Below, in pieces: positions 1-5,574 of a DNA stretch of 9,357 nucleotides. The stretch is taken from the NCBI GenBank assembly GCA_015661855.1, contig DQVH01000151.1:1-9357 (forward strand), in the 5' to 3' direction. Origin of the DNA: Desulfurococcales archaeon. Lineage in GTDB: Archaea > Thermoproteota > Thermoprotei_A > CAZTBM01 > SZUA-1508. Numbering within the stretch: position 1 is the stretch's first letter; every line of letters begins with the position of its first letter. The position numbers and the translations under genes were made by a program. The notes beneath the pieces are model-generated. The model worked only from the letters and a program-made list of their open reading frames with translations, did not search any database and was not told the DNA's origin.

Positions 1-705
1 CTAGCTAAGGGTAAGAGTATAGTTGAAGCTGTAAAGTTAGCTAAAGAGTTTATAACATTGGCTATAGAGTATGGGCTAGCATTAGGTAGAGGTTTTGGAC
101 CAGTAAATCCAGTAGCATGGATAGCTATTCCAGCTGAAAAACACTATGTACTAGAGAATTTAAGGAAAGCTGTAGAGTTAATTGAGGAGCATGGTGAGTT
201 AGTATCTAAACTTATACCTGAAGTACAAATGAATATTGCTATGAGCTTACCTAAACCATACGCTAAAAGTGTTAGAGATGTAGCTGCTATACCCGGGAGA
301 ATAGTTAGGTTAAACGGTAAAGTTAAAGCTTCATCACCACCAGAGTTTGGAGCTTCAAAACACGTAGCTAGAGCAGTATTAAAGGCTATGGAGTATAATC
401 CAAACATTAGAGCTGCAGCTAACATAAGGTACTCAGAGGATATACTTAAAGCTGTAAAGGAGTTAGGCTATACTATCTCATTCTACGATAGGAGGAAAGA
501 GCCACCCGAAGTTAAAGCTCGTGAGGGTGCTAGTATACCATGGGGTATTAGTGAAGCTGTAAAAGCTTTTGGAGGTAAAGTACCAGACGTAGTATACCAT
601 CTAGGTGACTGGGGTAAAGAGCCTATGATAACCGTTTTCGGTAGAGATGCAGTAGAGGTAGCATTAAAGATTATTAGGATAGCTAAGAAGCTTAGAGAGA
701 TGTAG
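1..705 (+). CDS. thiDN: ThiD-ThiN bifunctional thiamine biosynthesis protein, C-terminal part (5' end outside window)
   Basis: The frame is open from base 1 with no start, so this is the last 234 residues of a longer protein, ending at TAG 703-705. Residues 1-45 resemble the end of the ThiD kinase fold (hydroxymethylpyrimidine phosphate kinase), closing with GRGFGPVNP. From about residue 60 to the end is a ThiN domain, which in archaea replaces ThiE and joins HMP-PP to thiazole phosphate to give thiamine phosphate. Recognisable ThiN segments are AAIPGRIVR, PPEFGASKHVARAV and the closing VVYHLGDWGKEPMITVFG. Arg100 (298-300) and His121 (361-363) are 21 residues apart, the same spacing as the Arg/His pair I recall as essential in a characterised Pyrobaculum ThiN. 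The ThiD part makes an enzyme more likely than a ThiR-type repressor, which carries an HTH instead. Product is cytosolic. Its end overlaps the next gene, on the opposite strand. Confidence 0.9.
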   Translation, partial: LAKGKSIVEAVKLAKEFITLAIEYGLALGRGFGPVNPVAWIAIPAEKHYVLENLRKAVELIEEHGELVSKLIPEVQMNIAMSLPKPYAKSVRDVAAIPGRIVRLNGKVKASSPPEFGASKHVARAVLKAMEYNPNIRAAANIRYSEDILKAVKELGYTISFYDRRKEPPEVKAREGASIPWGISEAVKAFGGKVPDVVYHLGDWGKEPMITVFGRDAVEVALKIIRIAKKLREM

Positions 706-1063
706 AGCGTTTATACCTTTTTCTCCTCCACTCTAACCTCTTCTGATAATCCTCCCATAACTCGTTAACTTTCTCCTTCAACTCCTCAATATCTGCTCTA
801 GCTTTCTCAATACGCTCCTCAAGAACTTCACTTCTCTCAAGAGCCATATTTATTCTCCTCTGAAGTTCTGATGTAAGTTTGTTAACTAAGTCGAAAAGCT
901 CTCTTCTTATACGCTCTAAACTCCTAACCGGTATATACGTTTCACTTACAAACTTACGTATCATATCTATGATTAAAGCTTCTACTGTAGTATTCCTCTC
1001 TTCAGCTTTTACTCTCAAAGCCTCATATAGTTCATCAGGGATAGTTATAGATATTTTAGCCAA
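692..1063 (-). CDS. Ribbon-helix-helix (CopG/Arc-type) protein with long C-terminal coiled coil
   Basis: A 123-residue protein. Residues 1-42 fit a ribbon-helix-helix DNA-binding fold: an alternating beta strand (KISITIPDEL), a first helix (YEALRVKAEERN), a T-T-V-E turn and a second helix (ALIIDMIRKFVSE). Residues about 50-110 are a charged heptad-like helix rich in E, K, R and L, predicted as coiled coil, and the last 15 residues are strongly basic (WRRKRYKRSTSL). RHH proteins act as dimers on palindromic DNA; the extra helix may give higher oligomers or bind a partner. The start is TTG at 1061-1063, supported by a Shine-Dalgarno match six bases upstream. The gene lies 70 bases downstream of sufS on the same strand with its own TATA-like box, and its last 14 bases overlap the thiDN end. 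There is no toxin gene next to it. Target unknown. Confidence 0.82.
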   Translation of the reverse strand: MAKISITIPDELYEALRVKAEERNTTVEALIIDMIRKFVSETYIPVRSLERIRRELFDLVNKLTSELQRRINMALERSEVLEERIEKARADIEELKEKVNELWEDYQKRLEWRRKRYKRSTSL

Positions 1064-1110
1064 GACCTTACCTCTCCAGTTATACTAATAGTATCTTATC
1101 TTTAATTAAT
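1064..1110 (-). promoter_or_regulatory. Promoter and Shine-Dalgarno of the RHH gene
   Basis: On the minus strand GGAGAGGT (1077-1070) stands six bases before the TTG codon and matches the archaeal anti-Shine-Dalgarno well, which decides the unusual start. An AT-rich element ATTAATTAAA (1110-1101) would place transcription start near 1079, giving a leader of about 16 bases that just contains the ribosome site. Transcription start is inferred from spacing only. Confidence 0.5.
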
Positions 1111-1133
1111 GTTGCAGAGAGTAAAGGTGATGT

Positions 1134-2399
1134 TTATCCTGCAGTACATACATCTGATACGCCAATACTACTTAGTGTCTCAGATATTTCAATTATTGTT
1201 TCTAATCCCTCAATTAAGCTGTCAACGTCATCTAAGCCATTGTATAGGTAGTAGCTTGCTCTAACGGTACCCTTAAGTCCTAGACGGTAGTGTAGTGGAT
1301 GTGCACAGTGCATACCACTCCTTACAGCTATACCCATTGTGTCAAGTATTTTAGCTACACTATGGTGGTTTAACCCTTTAATATTGAATGCTACTACTCC
1401 ACCACGCCACATTAAATCCCTTGTACCGTAAACTTCAACTCTATCTAGTTCATCCATACGTTTTAGTGTATACTCTACTAGTTCAACTTCATGTCTATGT
1501 ATATTCTCCATGCCAATTCTAGTTAGATATTTTACTGCCTCCATTAAGCCTACTGCACCAGCAATATTTGGTGTTCCAGCTTCAAATCTCCATGGTAGAT
1601 CGGCTAGTACTACACTATCTAGAGTTACATCCTTTATAGCTCCACCGCCAGTCTTAAGTGGTGTTAGTTCCTCTAGTAGATCCCTTCTACCCCATAGTAC
1701 TCCTATACCTGTTGGTGCTAGCATTTTATGTCCACTAAAGGCTAGAAAGTCTATATCGAGACTTCTAACATCTACTGGTATGTGGGGTACACTTTGAGCT
1801 CCATCAACAACTATAACTGCATCAACACTGTGAGCTAGTTTAGCGATACGTCTAATATCATTTATTGTTCCTAGAACATTACTCATATGGGTTACAGCTA
1901 CAACTCTAGTCCTCTCAGTAATAGCTTTCTCAAACTCCTCATACCTTAACTTACCATCATCAGTTATATCAACATATTTAACTCTAGCACCCTTAATTTC
2001 AGCTACCCTTCTCCATGGTAGCATGTTACTATGATGCTCCATAACTGTTAATACTATTTCATCACCTTCCCTTAAATGTTTAAGTCCATAACTGTAAGCT
2101 ATAATGTTTAATGATTCCGTTGCACCACTAGTAAATATCACCTCCTCCCAACTATAGGCGTTTATAAATTTAGCTACAACCTCGTGAGCTTTCTCATATA
2201 GTTCACTAGCTTCCTGACTTAACGTATGGAAACCTCTATGAACATTAGCATTATACTTCTCATAGTACTCTTTTACAGCATTTATAACCTGTACTGGCTT
2301 CTGAGATGTAGCTGCATTATCTAAGTATACTAGTCTTCTACCCTTAACCCTCCTATTCAGTATGGGAAAGTCCTTTCTAATCTCCTCAACATCAAGCAT
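1134..2399 (-). CDS. sufS: Cysteine desulfurase, SufS-type (class V aminotransferase fold)
   Basis: A 421-residue PLP enzyme that takes sulfur from L-cysteine as an enzyme persulfide and releases alanine, feeding Fe-S cluster assembly and other sulfur uses. Visible landmarks: N-terminal YLDNAATSQKP; TSGATES phosphate-binding turn (90-96); His122-His123, where a PLP-stacking histidine is expected; DGAQ with Asp199 and Gln202; Schiff-base Lys225 in FSGHK; catalytic Cys365 in RSGMHCAHP; Arg380 in TVRASYYLYN for the substrate carboxylate. These positions nearly equal those of E. coli SufS (H123, K226, C364, R379), so this is the group II (SufS/CsdA) type. Length is typical, with a short extra tail containing Cys418. 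No sufBCD or sufE lies beside it. The start is ATG 2397-2399 with GGGAGAG six bases before it. The related class V fold could be mistaken, but the Cys loop argues for desulfurase. Confidence 0.95.
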   Translation of the reverse strand: MLDVEEIRKDFPILNRRVKGRRLVYLDNAATSQKPVQVINAVKEYYEKYNANVHRGFHTLSQEASELYEKAHEVVAKFINAYSWEEVIFTSGATESLNIIAYSYGLKHLREGDEIVLTVMEHHSNMLPWRRVAEIKGARVKYVDITDDGKLRYEEFEKAITERTRVVAVTHMSNVLGTINDIRRIAKLAHSVDAVIVVDGAQSVPHIPVDVRSLDIDFLAFSGHKMLAPTGIGVLWGRRDLLEELTPLKTGGGAIKDVTLDSVVLADLPWRFEAGTPNIAGAVGLMEAVKYLTRIGMENIHRHEVELVEYTLKRMDELDRVEVYGTRDLMWRGGVVAFNIKGLNHHSVAKILDTMGIAVRSGMHCAHPLHYRLGLKGTVRASYYLYNGLDDVDSLIEGLETIIEISETLSSIGVSDVCTAG

Positions 2400-2450
2400 T
2401 ACCTACTCTCCCAGATCTACAATATTCGAAACGGAACATTTAAGAGTAGG
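2400..2450 (-). promoter_or_regulatory. sufS promoter with an 8-bp inverted repeat
   Basis: On the minus strand GGGAGAG (2412-2406) is a ribosome site six bases before the sufS ATG, and TTAAAT (2443-2438) is a weak TATA-like box about 26 bases before the expected transcription start near 2414. CCTACTCT (2402-2409) and AGAGTAGG (2443-2450) form a perfect 8-bp inverted repeat. One arm overlaps the ribosome site and the other abuts the TATA-like box, a geometry suited to a repressor site. Function is inference. Confidence 0.4.
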
Positions 2451-2462
2451 GGTTTCATTTAG

Positions 2463-2520
2463 TATAAAACAAAGTAGTATCCTTCTATCAACAATACTAG
2501 ATAGTCCATGGTGGTATACT
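2463..2520 (+). promoter_or_regulatory. Promoter and Shine-Dalgarno of the eIF2B-like/R15P isomerase operon
   Basis: TATAAAA at 2463-2469 is a good archaeal TATA box and would start transcription near 2492. GGTGGT at 2510-2515 sits five bases before ATG 2521 and matches the archaeal Shine-Dalgarno. Together they fix the start of the first operon gene and exclude a longer N-terminus reading back into sufS. Confidence 0.6.
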
Positions 2521-3516
2521 ATGAAATTTGAAGTTGAAAAGTTAATTGATGATGTAGCGTTGAAAGTAGGTTATGGAGAGATTATGGGTTCTACTGAGAG
2601 TGTAGAGTATGTACTAGATAGAATGAAGCATATCATCTCTATAGCTGAAGATAAAGGAGAGCTAGTACGCTACGTTACAACTTTAATTGATAAGTCTATT
2701 AAAGCTAGACCTACATCAGCTATGCTAATTAACTCTTCACGTGAAATATTAATTAAACTTAACGAGCTTCTAGATAAAGGTATAGCTGTAGCTGAGTTGA
2801 AGACTGAACTATCTAAGGTAATTGAGGATATAATATTGAAGGCTAAAATGGCTACAGATAAAGCTGCTAGAATAGCATCACATAGAATAGTTGATGGAGA
2901 TCACATTATGACTATATCTTATAGTAAAACAGTGCTTAAAACGTTAGATTATGCTCTAATGGATGGTAAGAGAATTAAAGTTACAATATTAGAGTCTAGA
3001 CCTGGTGGTGAAGGTGTAATTGTAGCTAGAATTCTAAGTAAAAAGAATATACCAACAACGTTAATAGTTGATTCTGCTGCAAGATACTTTATGAAGAATG
3101 TATCGAAAGTTGTTATGGGTGCTGAAGCTATAGCTGTAAATGGTGCAGTTATAAATAAGGTTGGATCATCAATACTAGCATTAAATGCTTATGAAGCTAG
3201 AGTTAGAGTATTCGTTGTAGCTGGTATACACAAATTCAGTCTTGAAACAGTATTTGGTGAACTAGTGGACATACCTACAGCTAGAGAAGAGGTACTTCTA
3301 CCACCAGATAAGAGGAGGGAGATAGGTGAGAACGTTAAAGTGTATATACCTTTAGTTGATGTTACACCACCAGAATACATTGACGCAATAATTACTGATA
3401 GAGGTGTTATAGCTCCACAAGCAGTACCATTCCTACTTAAAGAAGTCTACGGAACACTACCACCAAAACTACCAGAGGTAAAAGACTTAATTAGACAAGC
3501 ACTATCCAAAATATAG
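2521..3516 (+). CDS. aIF2B-like protein, eIF2B alpha/beta/delta fold, without isomerase catalytic residues
   Basis: A 331-residue protein of the eIF2B alpha/beta/delta - ribose-1,5-bisphosphate isomerase - methylthioribose-1-phosphate isomerase superfamily. It has an N-terminal helical region (1-115, with ARPTSAMLIN) and a Rossmann-like C-terminal domain with ESRPGGEG, NGAVINKVG and VTPPEYIDAIITDRG. It is a clear paralogue of the next gene, with the same length. Where the neighbour has catalytic Cys in THCNSS, this protein has Tyr134 in TISYSKT; where the neighbour has catalytic Asp in GADTIA, it has Glu202 in GAEAIA. SYS and GAE forms are typical of eIF2B regulatory subunits, so it is probably not an isomerase. 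It may form a heteromer with its neighbour, sense a nucleotide or sugar phosphate, or bind initiation factor aIF2; none of this is shown here. The frame is intact, so it is not a pseudogene. ATG 2521 is chosen for its Shine-Dalgarno and its match in length to the paralogue. Confidence 0.85.
   Translation: MKFEVEKLIDDVALKVGYGEIMGSTESVEYVLDRMKHIISIAEDKGELVRYVTTLIDKSIKARPTSAMLINSSREILIKLNELLDKGIAVAELKTELSKVIEDIILKAKMATDKAARIASHRIVDGDHIMTISYSKTVLKTLDYALMDGKRIKVTILESRPGGEGVIVARILSKKNIPTTLIVDSAARYFMKNVSKVVMGAEAIAVNGAVINKVGSSILALNAYEARVRVFVVAGIHKFSLETVFGELVDIPTAREEVLLPPDKRREIGENVKVYIPLVDVTPPEYIDAIITDRGVIAPQAVPFLLKEVYGTLPPKLPEVKDLIRQALSKI
3358..3395 (+). repeat. 38-base direct repeat, copy 1 (inside the eIF2B-like gene)
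   Basis: This stretch, coding DVTPPEYIDAIIT, is identical base for base to 4368-4405 in the neighbouring paralogue, including all third codon positions. The flanks diverge at once on both sides. Confidence 0.85.
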
Positions 3517-3520
3517 GGGG
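3516..3520 (+). promoter_or_regulatory. Shine-Dalgarno of the R15P isomerase gene
   Basis: GGGGG, starting at the last base of the upstream stop codon and followed by T, stands seven bases before ATG 3528. It resembles GGAGGT and lies within the 11-base gap between the two genes, supporting co-translation from one mRNA. Confidence 0.55.
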
Positions 3521-3527
3521 TAACATA

Positions 3528-4523
3528 ATGGCTACCTGTAGTGTACCGTTAGAGGTTACTAGGATAGCTGAAGACATAAAGTCTATGAGGATTAGGGGTG
3601 CTGGTAGAATAGCTAGAGCTGCAGCTAGAGCTTTAGAGATTGCTGCTGAAAAGTTTGAGGGTGAAAGTATAGAGGACTTCATTAACTACATTAAACATGT
3701 TGCTCAAATACTCGTATCAACGAGACCTACAGCAGTATCACTACCGAATGCTGTAGCGTATGTAACATCAGTTATCGATAAAATATCTAGAATGGATAAT
3801 ATTAATGAGGCTAAGAAGATAATAATTGGGAGAGCTAGAGAGTTTATAGAGTACTCACTTAAGGCAACCGATAAAATTGGAGAGATTGGCTCTCGTAGAA
3901 TTGAGGATGGCGATGTAATACTAACACACTGTAATAGTAGTGCTGCATTATCAGTAATAATCCATGCATTTAAACAGGGTAAGAGGGTTAAAGTTTACGC
4001 TACAGAAACTAGACCTAAATTCCAAGGTCATATAACAGCTAAAACTCTACTAAGGGAGGGAATTGATGTAACATTAATACCTGATTCAGCTGTAAGACTG
4101 GTAATGAAGAATGTAGATAAAGTTGTAGTTGGAGCAGACACTATAGCAGCTAACGGTGCAGTTATAAATAAAGTTGGTACATCACAGATAGCATTAGCAG
4201 CTCACGAGGCTAGAGTTAGAGTATTTGTTGCAGCAGAAACATACAAGTTTAGTCCTGCAACTGTTGTAGGAGAACTTGTAACTATTGAGGAGCGTAGCCC
4301 CCTAGAGGTAGTTGATGAAGACTTTCTAAAAGAGAATAAGGGTATCGAGGTTAGAAATCCGGCATTCGATGTTACACCACCAGAATACATTGACGCAATA
4401 ATTACAGAGCTAGGTATAATACCTCCACAAGCTGCAATACTAATACTTAAGGACATGTTCGGCTGGGCTATAAAAGACTACTACCAGTATACAACTATAG
4501 GGTGTGAAATGGAGGAGATATAA
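3528..4523 (+). CDS. Ribose-1,5-bisphosphate isomerase (R15P isomerase, eIF2B fold)
   Basis: A 331-residue enzyme predicted to turn ribose 1,5-bisphosphate into ribulose 1,5-bisphosphate in archaeal nucleoside monophosphate degradation (the pentose bisphosphate pathway, between AMP phosphorylase and type III RuBisCO). Its N-terminus has the family signature RGAGRIARAAARALEIAAE (23-41), absent from the upstream paralogue. Cys135 (3930-3932, THCNSSAA) and Asp204 (4137-4139, VGADTIAANG) fit Cys133 and Asp202 known from the Thermococcus kodakarensis enzyme. NGAVINKVGTSQIAL and VTPPEYIDAIITELG are further family blocks. The closest confusion is methylthioribose-1-phosphate isomerase, but the RGAGRIAR start and short N-terminus favour R15P isomerase. 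It follows the eIF2B-like gene by 11 bases, surely in one operon. AMP phosphorylase and RuBisCO genes are not in the window. The C-terminal tail after 310 (WAIKDYYQYTTIGCEMEEI) is poorly conserved in look. Confidence 0.88.
   Translation: MATCSVPLEVTRIAEDIKSMRIRGAGRIARAAARALEIAAEKFEGESIEDFINYIKHVAQILVSTRPTAVSLPNAVAYVTSVIDKISRMDNINEAKKIIIGRAREFIEYSLKATDKIGEIGSRRIEDGDVILTHCNSSAALSVIIHAFKQGKRVKVYATETRPKFQGHITAKTLLREGIDVTLIPDSAVRLVMKNVDKVVVGADTIAANGAVINKVGTSQIALAAHEARVRVFVAAETYKFSPATVVGELVTIEERSPLEVVDEDFLKENKGIEVRNPAFDVTPPEYIDAIITELGIIPPQAAILILKDMFGWAIKDYYQYTTIGCEMEEI
4368..4405 (+). repeat. 38-base direct repeat, copy 2 (inside the R15P isomerase gene)
   Basis: Exact partner of 3358-3395, at the equivalent codon of the second gene (offset by one codon relative to each start). 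It is the longest exact match I found between the two genes; other shared runs, such as those coding NGAVINK and ARVRVF, are about 17 bases. Confidence 0.85.
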
Positions 4524-4546
4524 TCTACGAACTTCATAATTTAAAG

Positions 4547-5290
4547 CTATTTATGTCTAGCTTTCTCTATGTAGGATAGTACCTCTTCATCTGAAACGTC
4601 ATACCATACCATATATGCATCTGCTACTGCAAACCCGAAAATACCAAGTCTAACATTTAATATTATGAGGCGGTCTACTAGGTTGTGTAGTAGCTTTATA
4701 CTTGATAGTGATGCTGTTGGTGAAGCTACATAAACCCCCTTAGCACCCTTAGATTTTACAAACTTAACTGCTACTAGCATAGTATATCCTGAAGCTAAAC
4801 CGTCATCAACTAGTAGTACACGTTTACCCCTAATATGATCGTATGGCCTATTACCTCTAAAGACACGCTCCCTCCTCCTAATCTCCTCTAAAGTAGCTTT
4901 TACATGGCTTTTAACCTCCTCATCACTAAACCCAAGGTATGCTCTCAACTCCTCATTTAATACGTAGTTTCCATCAGGATCAACAGCACCGTAACCTGCC
5001 TCAGTATTCCATGGTATTAGAATCTTCCTTATAATCACCATGTCGAAGGGTTTACCTAGCTCTCTAGCTAGAGTGTAAGCTACTGGTACACCACCACACG
5101 GTATTGCTAATACTAGATCTATCCTTTCACTAACACCACACTTTCTAACTAGTTGTGCAAGCTTTACACCAGCATCAACTCTATCAATAAATACATGCTC
5201 CCTCTCAACAAGCTCCTCACTAAAACATAGCCTACTAAATGTTGACTTAAGATACTCTACAACATTCCGAGTCGTACCATGATATGACAC
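4547..5290 (-). CDS. Predicted phosphoribosyltransferase (type I PRTase fold, COG1926-like)
   Basis: A 247-residue soluble protein. The PRPP-binding signature is VLLVDDGLASGYTM (158-171), with the two adjacent acidic residues Asp162-Asp163 and a G-A-S-G-Y-T loop. A pyrophosphate-loop candidate is PCGGVPVA (64-71), preceded by VFIDRVDAGVKLAQLV (33-48), typical of the stand-alone PRTases that I know as COG1926, whose base substrate is unknown. The segment DPDGNYVLNEELRAYLG (104-120) is where the flexible hood would lie. The start is GTG 5288-5290, with GGGGAG (5302-5297) six bases before it on the minus strand; no in-frame ATG lies near. It ends 23 bases from the R15P isomerase gene in convergent orientation, so it is not in that operon, though both may handle phosphoribosyl compounds. 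It could instead be a purine or pyrimidine salvage PRTase; the base pocket cannot be read reliably. Confidence 0.82.
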   Translation of the reverse strand: MSYHGTTRNVVEYLKSTFSRLCFSEELVEREHVFIDRVDAGVKLAQLVRKCGVSERIDLVLAIPCGGVPVAYTLARELGKPFDMVIIRKILIPWNTEAGYGAVDPDGNYVLNEELRAYLGFSDEEVKSHVKATLEEIRRRERVFRGNRPYDHIRGKRVLLVDDGLASGYTMLVAVKFVKSKGAKGVYVASPTASLSSIKLLHNLVDRLIILNVRLGIFGFAVADAYMVWYDVSDEEVLSYIEKARHK

Positions 5291-5332
5291 TACACACTCC
5301 CCTACACTACAATAGTAAACACTCTAAAATAT
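5291..5332 (-). promoter_or_regulatory. Promoter and Shine-Dalgarno of the phosphoribosyltransferase gene
   Basis: On the minus strand GGGGAG (5302-5297) precedes the GTG codon by six bases, and ATATTTTAG (5332-5324) is a TATA-like box that would start transcription near 5302. The leader would be about 12 bases. The left arm of a 10-bp inverted repeat (5331-5340) begins right at this box. Confidence 0.45.
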
Positions 5333-5428
5333 GGAAAACTCTAATACCCTTACAGTATAATGTATGGAAGGTGTAAATATTCTAAATCAAAGTAAATGAA
5401 TATGTAAATTTACATTCAAGTTTTCCAT
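5331..5428. repeat. 10-bp inverted repeat in the divergent intergenic region
   Basis: ATGGAAAACT (5331-5340) and AGTTTTCCAT (5419-5428) are perfect reverse complements 78 bases apart. The left arm abuts the TATA-like box of the minus-strand phosphoribosyltransferase gene. In AT-rich DNA a 10-bp match may be chance. Confidence 0.45.
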
Positions 5429-5500
5429 CTCCATTACTCTTGGAGAACCATATATGAGATATTGTTCTACAGTTAAGGATACTCGTATACATTATACTGT
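5352..5500. repeat. 14-bp perfect inverted repeat in the divergent intergenic region
   Basis: ACAGTATAATGTAT (5352-5365) returns as ATACATTATACTGT (5487-5500), a perfect 14-bp inverted pair with 121 bases between. It interleaves with the 10-bp pair rather than nesting with it, so one long hairpin cannot hold both. More likely two binding sites for one dimeric regulator than an RNA structure; inference. Confidence 0.6.
5402..5415. repeat. 14-bp palindrome (operator-like)
   Basis: ATGTAAATTTACAT is a perfect palindrome lying between the arms of the 14-bp inverted repeat. It is suitable for a symmetric dimeric regulator such as a ribbon-helix-helix or winged-helix protein. No binding evidence. 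Confidence 0.55.
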
Positions 5501-5534
5501 GATGTGTAGTAAACCTTCTATACCAAACAATCCA

Positions 5535-5574
5535 TTAAACTATACTCTGAATAGTCTGTTATGTGTGTTGGGTT
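5535..5574 (+). promoter_or_regulatory. Probable promoter of the GNAT-ABC gene
   Basis: TTAAACTAT (5535-5543) is a plausible TATA box, placing transcription start near 5566 and a leader of about 9 bases before ATG 5575. No Shine-Dalgarno at a usable distance is seen (GGG ends two bases before ATG), so translation would be leaderless or nearly so. A GTG at 5563 in the same frame adds four residues and is the alternative start. Confidence 0.35.

Noticed and set aside
144..425. Antisense open frame of 93 codons inside thiDN
   Set aside because: It lies opposite conserved ThiN sequence, has no recognisable domain, and arises from the codon bias of the real gene.
692..1063. Antitoxin of a toxin-antitoxin pair
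   Set aside because: RHH heads occur in antitoxins, but there is no small partner gene on either side; the neighbours are thiDN (convergent) and sufS.
1510..1797. Antisense open frame of 95 codons inside sufS (also 879-1088 over the RHH gene and 8643-8867 over hisD)
   Set aside because: Composition is what complementing a real gene gives; each is fully covered by a strongly supported gene.
2362..2520. Longer N-terminus (53 extra residues) for the eIF2B-like protein
   Set aside because: It would run antisense through the sufS start and both promoters. ATG 2521 has a TATA box, a GGTGGT ribosome site and gives the same length as the paralogue.
2521..3516. Calling the eIF2B-like gene a pseudogene because the catalytic Cys and Asp are gone
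   Set aside because: The frame, length, start signals and structural motifs are intact, and the replacing residues are typical of eIF2B regulatory subunits.
4202..4456. Antisense frames inside the two eIF2B-fold genes (also 3189-3380 and 3491-3682)
   Set aside because: Two of them share residues such as SMYSGGVTS only because the sense genes are paralogues; no ribosome site or family match.
5428..5446. Small hairpin TCTCCA-7 nt-TGGAGA as terminator or riboswitch
   Set aside because: The 6-bp stem lies between two diverging promoters, is not followed by a T-run and is expected by chance in such a region.
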